DNA of 18,597 nucleotides from Rhodococcus sp. (in: high G+C Gram-positive bacteria) (lineage in GTDB: Bacteria > Actinomycetota > Actinomycetes > Mycobacteriales > Mycobacteriaceae): contig JAAYXN010000235.1 in assembly GCA_012515885.1 (NCBI GenBank), positions 1 through 18,597 of the forward strand, given 5' to 3'. A model generated the notes under the pieces. That model had not been told where the DNA came from, searched no databases, and saw nothing but the letters and a program-made list of their open reading frames with translations. Position 1 is the first letter of the stretch, and every line of letters starts with the position of its first letter. Below are positions 6,726 to 15,031 of this stretch, piece by piece. The translations under genes were made by a program, and so were the position numbers.

Positions 6726-7595
6726 CTACAGCGTGGTGAAGTGGGTACCTGACGCGCGTAATGCGGGAACGGCAGCAGCGACGCCCTCGGCGACCCCGGA
6801 ACCTGGATGGTTGAGATGCATCAACACGATCGATCCCGGCTGCGCCTGAACAAGGGCATTGCGCACCTGGTTGGCGTGAAACGTCGCGCCAGCATCCCCG
6901 TTGACCGCGAAACCGGCGACACCCAAACCCAACTCGGCAACAACCTGTACCGCCACGTCGTCATAGTGCGCGGTTCCAGCGCGGAACCATTGCGGGGTAC
7001 GCCCCGTCAGCTCTTCAATCCGGTAGTGATTGCCCAGCACTTCATCCACTGCCGCAGCCACCGACGCGGTACCTGCAATCCCATACGCGCTGCGACCGTT
7101 CACCGACAACGGCGCATGTGTCGTGCCGTGATTTTCGATCGTGAACAGGGGGCTTTCAGAGAGCTGGGTGGTCAACGCGGGATGGGTGTCGATCCATCGA
7201 CGATTAAGAAAGAACGTCGCCGGAATCTGCTCCCTGGCAAGAAGATCCAACAGCGCATGGTCAACGCCAGACCCGCTGCCGCCACCACAACCATCAAACG
7301 TCAAAGCCAATGCCCCGCCGTCGACATGAGTGGCGACGCCCGGTAGGTGCGTCCCCCACTGGGACGGTGCGACACCGGTGAACCTGTCGATGACGCGCTG
7401 TCTATCAATGACATTGGATAGCGCGCCGCCGGGAGGGTCGACGCTGACCGCCTCCACCGCAGGCGGCGCGGCAGCCTCCGGCAGAGCTGACACAACTGGC
7501 GACACAGACGAGACAGGCGACGCCGTCGTGCTTGGCGCACACGCACTCACCGCAACACCGGACGCTACCCACACGAGAAACTGGCGACGCTTCAC
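6726..7595 (-). CDS. NodB-like polysaccharide deacetylase lipoprotein (Tat signal)
   Basis: The predicted product is 289 residues. The N-terminus MKRRQFLVWVASGVAVSA-C combines a twin-arginine-like start with a lipobox (Cys19), followed by a Ser/Pro/Ala/Val-rich linker to about residue 60. The NodB-type domain shows motif 1 LTFDGCGG (Asp101), motif 2 HGTTH (156-160), motif 3 RAGTAHYD (Arg205) and motif 5 LMHLNH (260-263). The family removes N- or O-acetyl groups from glycans in a metal-dependent reaction; cell-wall glycan is the likely substrate. Motif 1 has Gly-Cys-Gly where classical members have Asp-Asp/Asp-Gly, pointing to a divergent subfamily. GTG 7595 directly abuts the TGA of the upstream deacetylase, with GGAGGC 8 nt before it, so the two are cotranscribed and probably coupled. 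Confidence 0.88.
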   Translation of the reverse strand: MKRRQFLVWVASGVAVSACAPSTTASPVSSVSPVVSALPEAAAPPAVEAVSVDPPGGALSNVIDRQRVIDRFTGVAPSQWGTHLPGVATHVDGGALALTFDGCGGGSGSGVDHALLDLLAREQIPATFFLNRRWIDTHPALTTQLSESPLFTIENHGTTHAPLSVNGRSAYGIAGTASVAAAVDEVLGNHYRIEELTGRTPQWFRAGTAHYDDVAVQVVAELGLGVAGFAVNGDAGATFHANQVRNALVQAQPGSIVLMHLNHPGSGVAEGVAAAVPALRASGTHFTTL

Positions 7596-8417
7596 TCAGT
7601 GTGCCTCCGGCAGAGAAAACACGTCATTGAGCGTCACCATCGACAGATTGCGCGCCCGAATGATCTCCACCAGTTCGCCGTACACCCGCGTGACGGGGAG
7701 GTGATTCGCGTGCCCGATCACGATGGTCTGCGGATTGAAATACTTGTGTGCGCACTCAAGGAGATACTCCTCGGTGATAAGCCCCGAATCCGAAAGCGAG
7801 CCGTACCAGAGCGTCGGCACCGTGTAGCCGTGATCAGCAGCGATCGCATCCACCGCCGCATTGCGATAGCCAAACGGCGGCCGATAGTACGGGGTGCCAT
7901 CCACACCAAAAGTGTTGGATAAGAACGTCTTTGTTCGCGCAAACTGCTCAGCCACACCAGCAGATGTCAACGACGTCAGATCCGGGTGATCCCATGTGTG
8001 ACTGGCCAACTGAATCTGACCGGACTCCACCAGTGGGCGAAGTTCAGCGCTATGCGTCGTCCAACCATCAAAAACACCGGTGACAAAGAACGTGAACCGG
8101 GCGCCCGTGTCTTTCGCGAACTGCACATACGCGCCAATGACCTCGGCACTCGCGCCGTCGTCGACCGTCAACGCAATGTTGTTGCCAGCGCCGGGGATCG
8201 CCGAGATCGGCCCCGGCGGAACCGGAACCCGCGCTGAACTGGGCGGCGGCGGTAGTAGCAGCGGCGGAGGCGGCTCAGGAAGGGGAGGCGGCGGGGGCGC
8301 CACCCCACCAGGATCGACCCCCACCGGCGCAGCGACCTCGCTGTACGCCGGGGCACATCCCGAAGCCGCAACGGCAGCGCCAGCTGCGAGCATTGTGAGG
8401 AACGTCCGTCTCTCCAC
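7596..8417 (-). CDS. NodB-like polysaccharide deacetylase lipoprotein with proline-rich linker
   Basis: The predicted product is 273 residues. The signal region MERRTFLTMLAAGAAVAASG-C has an RR start and lipobox (Cys21). Residues about 36-70 are a proline-dominated spacer with runs of four and five prolines, likely reaching through the wall. The catalytic domain is more classical than its downstream neighbour: LTVDDGA (Asp86, Asp87), SHTWDH (His140, His144), YYRPPFGYRN (Arg179) and IVIGHANH (236-239). It is expected to deacetylate a cell-envelope polysaccharide or peptidoglycan outside the membrane. GTG 8417 is the start, with a weak AGGGT upstream. It is the first gene of a two-gene unit and is divergent from the membrane protein at 8510, separated by 92 nt that must hold both promoters. 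Confidence 0.9.
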   Translation of the reverse strand: MERRTFLTMLAAGAAVAASGCAPAYSEVAAPVGVDPGGVAPPPPPLPEPPPPLLLPPPPSSARVPVPPGPISAIPGAGNNIALTVDDGASAEVIGAYVQFAKDTGARFTFFVTGVFDGWTTHSAELRPLVESGQIQLASHTWDHPDLTSLTSAGVAEQFARTKTFLSNTFGVDGTPYYRPPFGYRNAAVDAIAADHGYTVPTLWYGSLSDSGLITEEYLLECAHKYFNPQTIVIGHANHLPVTRVYGELVEIIRARNLSMVTLNDVFSLPEAH

Positions 8418-8509
8418 GCAGACACCCTAAATGACGACTATGGGCTCTTCGCGCAAAATGTACGAAGAACACGGGATTATCTGCGCGAACAAGGCGTAGC
8501 GTCCACACT

Positions 8510-9607
8510 GTGAGCGCTACCGACACGGGCGCGAAAACAGCGGCCGACACCAAGACACGGGTGCTGCGCAATGTCTACGGCAGTTCCGAAGCCGAAGCAT
8601 TCCTCATCATCGCCATCATCACGATCCTGGTGACCCGCCTCTACCTGGTCATCACCGGATTCCCGCAAATCGGCAACGGCACTCTGCACATCGCACACGC
8701 ACTGTGGGGTGGAGCGTCGATGATGGTGGCCCTGCTCGTCGGCTGGCTGTTTCTCGGCACCGCCGCCAGAACCACAGCGATTGTGCTCGGCGGCATCGGA
8801 TTCGGGCTATTCCTCGACGAAATCGGCAAATTCGTCACCCAATCCAACGACTACTTCTACGGGCCCTCCGCCGAAATCATGTACGTCATGGTGGTGACAT
8901 TGCTGGTCATCAACCGGTGCGTCCGCGACTTCCGCCAGCCCAACGCCGACGAATGCCTCGCCAACGCCGCGCACATCGCCTCCGAAGGAATCATTCACGG
9001 TCTCACCGACCGTCGACGTCAGGACGCCCAGAAGCTCCTTCGCCGCGCCCTCGACCTCACCGGCAACAAAGCCCCCGAACTGGCTACCAAAGCCGACGCC
9101 ATCGGCGTCCTCATTAACACCGCGAGGGGGCGAACCGACTGGCTCTACGCCCTGGAAAAGCGCGCGGCCCGGCTCATCCCCGGCGTGTTCAAGAAGAACT
9201 TTTGGGTGCCGCTCGTCGGCTGGCTGCTGGTGATCTCATCACTGATCGGCGTCGTCGGCGGCATCATTCAGCTGGCAGTCGGCGGAATATCAATCGACAC
9301 TGACTCAACCCAACTCGAAGTCGACCGGATGAGCGTGTCCGGCGTCATCCTGTTTATCAGCGCCATCCTCACCGTGGCAGTGGCACTGCCCGCGATGATC
9401 GCGCGCCACCGCGGCCACACCCTGCGAGCGTTACGCGCCCTGCGGCTGGCCGCACTGATCTACACGACACTCAACGCTCTCGTCGACTTCGCCGTCGACC
9501 GATTCGGTGCACTGACCGGAGTTGCAATCGGCCTCTTCGCCATGGCGATCTTCTCGTACCACATCAGCAACGAACAGACTGTTCACACGCCCGAGGCGCA
9601 CGACTAA
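8510..9607 (+). CDS. Multi-pass integral membrane protein, function unknown
   Basis: The 365-residue product has about eight predicted membrane segments: around 30-51, 60-83, 86-102, 121-135, 230-258, 277-297, 308-326 and 334-352. Between segments 4 and 5 is a soluble block (about 136-228) rich in Arg and Asp with helical character (LTDRRRQDAQKLLRRALDL). Notable motifs are HIAHALWGG (60-68) and GFGLFLDEIGKFVT (97-110), where His, Asp, Glu and Lys lie within or next to helices and may be functional. I do not recognise a named family. The start is GTG 8510 with no good ribosome site; TAGCGT seven bases upstream could be a -10 box, which would make the message leaderless. It converges on the mycoloyltransferase-like gene with only 6 nt between stops. 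No function is assigned. Confidence 0.85.
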   Translation: MSATDTGAKTAADTKTRVLRNVYGSSEAEAFLIIAIITILVTRLYLVITGFPQIGNGTLHIAHALWGGASMMVALLVGWLFLGTAARTTAIVLGGIGFGLFLDEIGKFVTQSNDYFYGPSAEIMYVMVVTLLVINRCVRDFRQPNADECLANAAHIASEGIIHGLTDRRRQDAQKLLRRALDLTGNKAPELATKADAIGVLINTARGRTDWLYALEKRAARLIPGVFKKNFWVPLVGWLLVISSLIGVVGGIIQLAVGGISIDTDSTQLEVDRMSVSGVILFISAILTVAVALPAMIARHRGHTLRALRALRLAALIYTTLNALVDFAVDRFGALTGVAIGLFAMAIFSYHISNEQTVHTPEAHD

Positions 9608-9613
9608 GCCCAG

Positions 9614-10606
9614 TTATGCGCCAATCGCGCGGGCAATGAGCGGCCACGAATCACGCAGCTCAGTTTCAAACAGGCCCCACGAATGCGAACCCTCCGGGTA
9701 GAAACGCACCGTCGCCGGGATACCCAGCGAATGCAACCGCTGCCCAAACGATGCGGTACACGCGGACGCGATCGCCTCCACCGCCATGCCGCCGATCGTC
9801 TGCGGAACAACAAACCCGGGATGATGGTTATCGATCGGGCCCGGCCAGCCGTTGGCCGCCGACACGAACACCTCCGTGCCGCGCAGACGCTCAGCGTTAA
9901 TCCACGGATCGTGAATGGTCCACAACGGCGCACCAAACGGGCCCCACATGTTGGCCGCGTTACCACCGCCCCGCAACTCGACCATGGACCGCACCACAGC
10001 CTCACCCACCAGGCCACTAGCAAACGGGCACCCGCTATACGCGCCAACCGCGCGATAGAAACCCGGCGCCTGAATCGCCAAATCCAACGCCGGACCAGCC
10101 GACATCGACACGCCCGCAATCGCGCGATTACCCGTGCTCGGGAACTGGCGTTCCACAACAGCCGGAAGCTCATGATGCAGATACGTCTGCCACTTGTTGC
10201 GGCCAAGAACCGGATCGTCGGCAATCCAATCCGTGTACATGCTGAAAGCGCCACCAACCGGCATCACGACAGTGACATTCTTATTCGCGAAAAAATCACG
10301 CACACCGGTGTTGTTGAACCACGAAATGCCGTCCTCACCGCCCCCAACACCAGTCAGTAGATACAGCGTCGGCGACGGGCGCCCAGAATTAGGAGTAATG
10401 ACGTCGTTCGCGATCCAGCGCCCCATCGAATGCGAATACACATCGACACGGGTCACGCGAGCCTCCGCCGTAGGCGTACCCGTCACCGGGACCAGCCACG
10501 TCACGACCGTCAACGCCGCAACCAACACGCCCAACAGCATCGAACGACCGCGCCCGGCCCGCCGCAACGAACGCCGACCGCTAGTGAGTGCCTCGCTGGT
10601 GTGCAT
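9614..10606 (-). CDS. Mycoloyltransferase-like secreted esterase (antigen 85 superfamily)
   Basis: The predicted product is 330 residues. An Arg-rich N-terminus leads into a hydrophobic signal or anchor (MLLGVLVAALTVVTWLVPV) and then an alpha/beta-hydrolase domain. Visible landmarks are TLYLLTGVGGGEDGISWF (oxyanion region), AGVSMSAG with nucleophile Ser167, GAYSGCP, the family-typical MWGPFGAPLW then HDPWINAERLRG, and GSHSWG with catalytic His308. These match corynebacterial Cmt and mycobacterial Fbp proteins, which transfer mycolic acids to trehalose and arabinogalactan outside the cell. A simple esterase role is the alternative. ATG 10606 is preferred over the adjoining GTG 10609, because AGGAG lies 5 nt before the ATG but only 2 nt before the GTG. 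Its presence supports a mycolate-bearing host. Confidence 0.9.
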   Translation of the reverse strand: MHTSEALTSGRRSLRRAGRGRSMLLGVLVAALTVVTWLVPVTGTPTAEARVTRVDVYSHSMGRWIANDVITPNSGRPSPTLYLLTGVGGGEDGISWFNNTGVRDFFANKNVTVVMPVGGAFSMYTDWIADDPVLGRNKWQTYLHHELPAVVERQFPSTGNRAIAGVSMSAGPALDLAIQAPGFYRAVGAYSGCPFASGLVGEAVVRSMVELRGGGNAANMWGPFGAPLWTIHDPWINAERLRGTEVFVSAANGWPGPIDNHHPGFVVPQTIGGMAVEAIASACTASFGQRLHSLGIPATVRFYPEGSHSWGLFETELRDSWPLIARAIGA

Positions 10607-10865
10607 CACGTCTCCTCGTCACACATCCCTACCGCCAACAATTACCGTTAACGACTGCCGCGATCAGCACCCACACATCACTGCCGCGAACCTGCGAATT
10701 CCGCGCCGATTGCGAAGCGGGAAAAGCAGACAACCCGCACCAAATGGTACGGGAGAGATTTCACCCCGTTGGGACGCTTCACTGAACCGAGACCTCACCT
10801 GTGGTTACACTCGTGCGGCAAAGCAAACAAGCGCGGATACATTGACGTGCCCACCGGGGGGCAAA

Positions 10866-13661
10866 ATGCAAGAGAGCCAAAGCTTTAACGATGCATCACT
10901 GCCGGAATCCGAAGAAGTTTCGGGTTTTGGTCCACCTCGCGAATCGATCTCACGAACCATTCTTGAGCTTCGCATCCACGGGGTCGGCAACACGCCACCA
11001 GCAAACAGCCTGGACCTGCCACCTGAGTACGTAGAGATGGCGGCCGGCGATGAGCTCGGCGGCTTTTGGAAACCGAAGCGACGCGTATTTACCCCACGCA
11101 GTTCGGTCCGGGGCGTCGCCCCCGACCCGGACGTGCACCTTGAGGCCTATTCATGGGGCAAGCTGGCCCGCACCAGCTTTTCCACCTCAAACCGGGTCGC
11201 CAGCGGCCTTGCCCGCCTCGGCTGGATGCTGCTCATCCCCTTCGGTCTGGTCAACGTCGCCTACTGGGGTCGACGCCTCGACCACGGCCGCAGCACCCGC
11301 CCCGACCCACGGTTCGCAGGCACACTGCGTCTGGCCGGACTCCTGCTGACCCTGCTGCTGGCCACATCAGCATCGGTGATCGCGCTCGATCTTTTTGCGG
11401 TGCAATGCTCCGGTGGCCAATGCGCCGCTGTCTCTGGGGTACTCGGTTTCGCTGACGAGTGGACGATCGGCCAACGTCTCGCCGCTGGCAGCCTCGTTCC
11501 CGTTCTTCTTGTCGTTGCGCTCGTCGGGCTGGGGGCGGCCACTCGTGCCCGCTACGAACGCCCCAACCCCGTCTCCGGCTGTAGCACCAACAGCGAACCC
11601 GAAGCATGCGCGAAGAAGCCGTTGCTGTCCCAACCGCACTTCTGGGGACACCAGGCGATCACGCTGACCGCCGCCGGGGTGCACGCCTCTGCAACCGCTG
11701 CCCTCGTCTCCCTCGGAACGGCATGGCACTTCGCGTTCGCGCGCCACCCACAATGTCAGCGGCTAGAAACACTTGGTGGATCAGGCTGCCGCAGTGAAGC
11801 TTTCGGACCAGAATCGAACTCTGCGGCACTGTTGATGGTGGCACTGAGCCTGATCGTCCTCCTCTGGGCCGGCATCGTGCTGATCCGTCGCAACGACCTC
11901 AGCTCACCGAAAAAGCGCGTGCTCCCCCTCGTGGACCGGGCCCGCTACGTCTGCCTAGCCGCAGTCACCATCTTCGTTGTTCAACTAATTCTTCTCGCCT
12001 TTGAACCACGCGAAACCCAACCAGACTCCCCGCACCTAGTCGGTATGTCCGCGATGCCATCGATGCTGCTTGCCGGGCTGCTTGCCATCTCCGTGTCCGC
12101 GCTACTGTGGCGACAAACCGTGCACTGGGACAGCTTCTTCCACTACTTACCCAACGTCATTGGCGTCGTCTTCTCGGTAAGCCTGCTGACCGTCGGCTTC
12201 TTCCCGCACCTCTGGTGGGTTATTGCCGTCCCCGTTGCGATCGGTCTCCTGATCTTCTATCTGACCCGCAACTGTCACGACAACGCGTGGCGCGGCACCG
12301 GGCCAGGCATCGGGCTCATCGCCGCCACCGTGACAGCAATGCTCTTTTCCACCAGCGTCGTCGCTGTCGCTGGCGGCATCCTCAACGGGCCCGCACCTGT
12401 CACGGCACTCTCAACACCCGAATACAGCGACAACGCCCACAACCTCCTGATTCCACTGCCCTACATGTGGTTTGGCGGCGCCTCGATCCCCGCGATGATC
12501 ATCATGGCGGCCGTCATCGCGCTTGCCGTGCTGGGCTCGTCACGCTGGGAATCACCCGCACCCGCCGACCCAGACGGCACCGACACCATCGTGCTGCGCA
12601 TCCATCGACGCGTCGCCGCCATCGCGCAACGCGCCGAAGGATACGTCGCAGCCCTGGCCATCGTCGGCGGATGCGCAGCGTCCGCGGCACTGGTGTTGGC
12701 TGTCGCCGACGCCTCACTCCCCGCCGGCTCCGTCGTGCGCGGCCCTGTCGGTGTGGGCGTGTGGCTCATGGCAGCCATGGGAATCGCCTTCGGCGTCGCC
12801 GTCCTGTTCCGCGGCGCATCAGGCAGCACGCGCCCCGTCGGGTTGATCTGGGACCTCATTTGCTTCCTGCCTCGCGGCGGCCATCCGCTCGGACCACCCT
12901 GCTACGCCGAACGTGTCGTACCCGAGATCGCGTGGCGATGTCGCGAATGGCTCGACGGCGACGACGGCACCGGCAGCCAGCGGCGCACCGTCGTCCTGTC
13001 CGCACACAGCCTGGGCTCGGTGCTCGCTGTCGCAGTCATCCTGTCGCCGATCCTCACCGATGAGCACCGCCAACGAATTTCGCTCATCACCTACGGCAGC
13101 CAGCTGCGCGCCTACTTCGGCCGCATCTTCCCCGAACTGATCGGGCCGAAAGTTGTTGGCGCACCAGCCGGTACGTCGTCGAGCCTCATTTCGCCCAACC
13201 CGTGGCGTTCAGACGAAAAGAAGAAACTCAAGCCGAAAGAACCGTCCCCCAATACCCTTATCGACGTCCTATCTGACGACGAGGGCACCATCCGGTGGCG
13301 CAACCTGTGGCGTCGCACCGACTACATCGGTTTCCCCGTGTGGGGCTATCCGGGAAGCGGGGAGAACCCGGTTGACCGGCCCGCGGAAGAGATCGATGAC
13401 AGCGGCTACCTCAACCAGATCGCCACGCACGGAAACTATCCGCGCTCACGTGCCTATCGGCAATCGATCCGTGAACTGTGCGATCTCGCAACGATGGATC
13501 AAAAGCCGCCACTGCCTGAGGATGAGGTTTCTGACAGCGTCCGCGGCGATGCCGTGGAGAGCGGTACTGGAGAAATCAGCACTGTCGATCTCGGTGAAGT
13601 GACGCCGTGTTCGGCCACATCTGACTTGGTGGCTCGTGAATCCGGCACAATACGGCCATGA
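10866..13661 (+). CDS. Large membrane protein with split alpha/beta-hydrolase domain
   Basis: The predicted product is 931 residues. The N-terminal cytosolic part has ILELRIHGVGNTPP (about 32-45), a strand followed by an HGxG oxyanion-type loop, then GDELGGFWKPKRR and YSWGKLAR. Roughly 10 hydrophobic segments follow. After them comes VVLSAHSLGSVLAVAVI, a lipase-like nucleophile elbow (H-S-L-G-S, Ser715), then ITYGSQLRAYFG and, near the end, YLNQIATHGNY with a candidate catalytic His. This resembles an unnamed actinobacterial family that begins with an LRVHGVSGTPP-type motif. The layout suggests a hydrolase interrupted by a membrane block. The substrate is unknown; a lipid is plausible. ATG 10866 is chosen because GGGGGG lies just upstream; the open frame continues back to 10194 but there shadows the opposite-strand esterase. 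The stop overlaps a 46-codon ORF (ATGA). Confidence 0.85.
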   Translation: MQESQSFNDASLPESEEVSGFGPPRESISRTILELRIHGVGNTPPANSLDLPPEYVEMAAGDELGGFWKPKRRVFTPRSSVRGVAPDPDVHLEAYSWGKLARTSFSTSNRVASGLARLGWMLLIPFGLVNVAYWGRRLDHGRSTRPDPRFAGTLRLAGLLLTLLLATSASVIALDLFAVQCSGGQCAAVSGVLGFADEWTIGQRLAAGSLVPVLLVVALVGLGAATRARYERPNPVSGCSTNSEPEACAKKPLLSQPHFWGHQAITLTAAGVHASATAALVSLGTAWHFAFARHPQCQRLETLGGSGCRSEAFGPESNSAALLMVALSLIVLLWAGIVLIRRNDLSSPKKRVLPLVDRARYVCLAAVTIFVVQLILLAFEPRETQPDSPHLVGMSAMPSMLLAGLLAISVSALLWRQTVHWDSFFHYLPNVIGVVFSVSLLTVGFFPHLWWVIAVPVAIGLLIFYLTRNCHDNAWRGTGPGIGLIAATVTAMLFSTSVVAVAGGILNGPAPVTALSTPEYSDNAHNLLIPLPYMWFGGASIPAMIIMAAVIALAVLGSSRWESPAPADPDGTDTIVLRIHRRVAAIAQRAEGYVAALAIVGGCAASAALVLAVADASLPAGSVVRGPVGVGVWLMAAMGIAFGVAVLFRGASGSTRPVGLIWDLICFLPRGGHPLGPPCYAERVVPEIAWRCREWLDGDDGTGSQRRTVVLSAHSLGSVLAVAVILSPILTDEHRQRISLITYGSQLRAYFGRIFPELIGPKVVGAPAGTSSSLISPNPWRSDEKKKLKPKEPSPNTLIDVLSDDEGTIRWRNLWRRTDYIGFPVWGYPGSGENPVDRPAEEIDDSGYLNQIATHGNYPRSRAYRQSIRELCDLATMDQKPPLPEDEVSDSVRGDAVESGTGEISTVDLGEVTPCSATSDLVARESGTIRP

Positions 13662-13798
13662 CCACATTCCGTTTTGTCGTCGTCGATGCCCTCGCTGTCA
13701 CTGTTGGCGCCGTGCTGTGGAGCCGCCGAACCAGCAGTGGGGTTAGCGGAACTGCCTGGACCGGTGACACCATCGGCCCCGACGAACTCGCAGGCTAA
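13658..13798 (+). CDS. Putative 46-residue membrane microprotein
   Basis: ATG 13658 overlaps the TGA of the preceding membrane hydrolase (ATGA), the classic sign of translational coupling. The product begins MTTFRFVVVDALAVTVGAVL, one likely transmembrane helix, then WSRRTSSG and a short acidic tail ending GPDELAG. It stops 12 nt before the convergent nuclease gene ends. I know no homologue. Support is the overlap, the hydrophobic pattern and the tight fit between genes; a chance ORF is still possible because there is no independent ribosome site. Confidence 0.5.
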   Translation: MTTFRFVVVDALAVTVGAVLWSRRTSSGVSGTAWTGDTIGPDELAG

Positions 13799-13810
13799 CG
13801 CCGCTGCTCA

Positions 13811-14845
13811 CTACTCGCAGGCGATGCCGTCACGATCACGGTCTAGAGCTGGGCGATAGCCAGGCGAACCGGCATACAGCGGCGCTGCACCGGCTGCGCG
13901 AGCCGCAGCACAATTCGCGAAATACACCGACGACGACTCCGCTGCAGGAGCCGGTGGCGTGGGTTCGGGAACTGGCTCCGGCGTGGGTTCGGGAACTGGC
14001 TGTGGCGTCGGCTCGGGCGTCGGCTCAGAAACAGGCTGCGCCTGCGCCAGATACGCACCGCACTCACCAAGGACACGGGCAATAGCGTCATGCTCCGCCT
14101 GCGTCACCCACAACTGATAGCGGGCCTTAACCGCCACCTGGTCCGCGACATACGTGCAGCGAAACGCACGATTCGGCGGCAGCCACGTCGCCGCATCCGA
14201 ATCGCCCTTACGCGCATTCGTGGGGCCATCGACCGCACGCAGATTCAACGGGTCGTTCGCGAAATTAGCGCGGGTCTGCGCATCCAGCTGCTGAGCGCCC
14301 TTTTGCCACGCGTCCGACAACGCCACAACGTGATCGATCTGGACGGCCGTCGACGTGTCGTTGCCGCGCACAAACTCGATCTGCTGACCGGTATACGGAT
14401 CATGCAGTGTTCCCGACGCGACAACACAATTGCGCGTACCCGGTTTGAACGTGATGCCCACGAGGTCACGCTGCAAAATGTCGTTACGTGTATCGCAACC
14501 GTTGTGCCCACCCTCAACATCGACCGCGTCAGACCATCGCTGCCCAAACAGATCGCGCGAGTATCCGGTCTTCGGTGCACGGCCCTTGATCTCAAGAGTC
14601 GCCAACTGCGCCAAGGCCGCCGCGAAGGCGTCGTCACCGCCAGCCACCGGGAGCGGTACGTCGACGTCAGATTCGACGACCGGTTCACTGTCGTCAACAT
14701 CAACCAGTTCAGCGCTGCTCGCGGTAGTGACTTCAGCTGCACTGGGCGCGGATTCGCTACTAGATACGGGATCGGTGCACCCGCTAGCAACGATCGTTAC
14801 CCCTGCCAGAGCAGCTGCTACGCGCCGCCAGTTACGGATCTGCAT
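13811..14845 (-). CDS. HNH nuclease lipoprotein (GmrSD_C/DUF1524 type) with Excalibur motif
   Basis: The predicted product is 344 residues. The signal peptide ends VASG-C (Cys23), so it is a surface lipoprotein. A Ser/Glu/Asp-rich linker precedes the nuclease domain (about 75-260): KTGYSRDLFG, the HNH core QIDHVVALSDAW (His172), FANDPLNLRAVDG (Asn residues 197-201) and NARKGDSDAATWLP (Lys213). This is the secreted DUF1524/GmrSD_C type, expected to cut DNA outside the cell. Next is a Pro-Glu-rich stretch (272-300) and a C-terminal Excalibur domain (307-344) with DRDRDGIACE, a likely Ca2+-binding loop with paired cysteines. It diverges from a second nuclease of the same family. ATG 14845 lacks a clear ribosome site; TACTGT (14858-14853) could be a -10 box giving a near-leaderless message. 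Roles in DNA scavenging, wall-associated nuclease activity or competition are conjectural. Confidence 0.9.
   Translation of the reverse strand: MQIRNWRRVAAALAGVTIVASGCTDPVSSSESAPSAAEVTTASSAELVDVDDSEPVVESDVDVPLPVAGGDDAFAAALAQLATLEIKGRAPKTGYSRDLFGQRWSDAVDVEGGHNGCDTRNDILQRDLVGITFKPGTRNCVVASGTLHDPYTGQQIEFVRGNDTSTAVQIDHVVALSDAWQKGAQQLDAQTRANFANDPLNLRAVDGPTNARKGDSDAATWLPPNRAFRCTYVADQVAVKARYQLWVTQAEHDAIARVLGECGAYLAQAQPVSEPTPEPTPQPVPEPTPEPVPEPTPPAPAAESSSVYFANCAAARAAGAAPLYAGSPGYRPALDRDRDGIACE
13957..14004 (-). repeat. Short direct repeat encoding Pro-Glu spacer
   Basis: GTGGGTTCGGGAACTGGC occurs twice, 24 nt apart, followed by degenerate copies of GTCGGCTCGG. On the coding strand this gives alternating Pro-Glu-Pro-Thr/Val units between the nuclease and Excalibur domains. 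Such repeats can change length by slippage, altering the spacer but not the frame. The ends given are approximate. Confidence 0.6.
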
Positions 14846-15031
14846 CCCGACACAGTACTTTGCGCCACGAAGCGACCGACAACCAGTTGCGTCGTCAACC
14901 GTCTAACCTCTGCCTCGCAGAGGCTTCCCGCTATCCCTGCCGTATCGTGTGCACCGGCTGAAACAGGAGCACCACGCCTCACAGACGTCACATAGCTTGC
15001 TCCGCGCCCACTCACGGGAACACGAGGAACT

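Noticed and set aside
9595..9622. GGCGCA/TGCGCC as a shared terminator between the convergent genes at 9607/9614
   Set aside because: The stem is only 6 bp with a 16-nt loop and lies in both coding ends; it is weak compared with the hairpin at 1875-1913.
10194..10865. Extension of the membrane hydrolase reading frame upstream of 10866
   Set aside because: This part runs opposite the mycoloyltransferase gene and through the intergenic gap, reads as Pro/Thr/Arg-rich nonsense, and lacks a start with a ribosome site.
12107..13063. 318-codon plus-strand frame inside the membrane hydrolase
   Set aside because: It is Arg/His-rich, has no recognisable motif and is fully nested in a gene with clear domain structure.
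14090..14995. 301-codon plus-strand frame opposite the HNH lipoprotein gene
   Set aside because: It is a shadow of a gene with intact HNH and Excalibur motifs; composition is Arg-rich with no domain.
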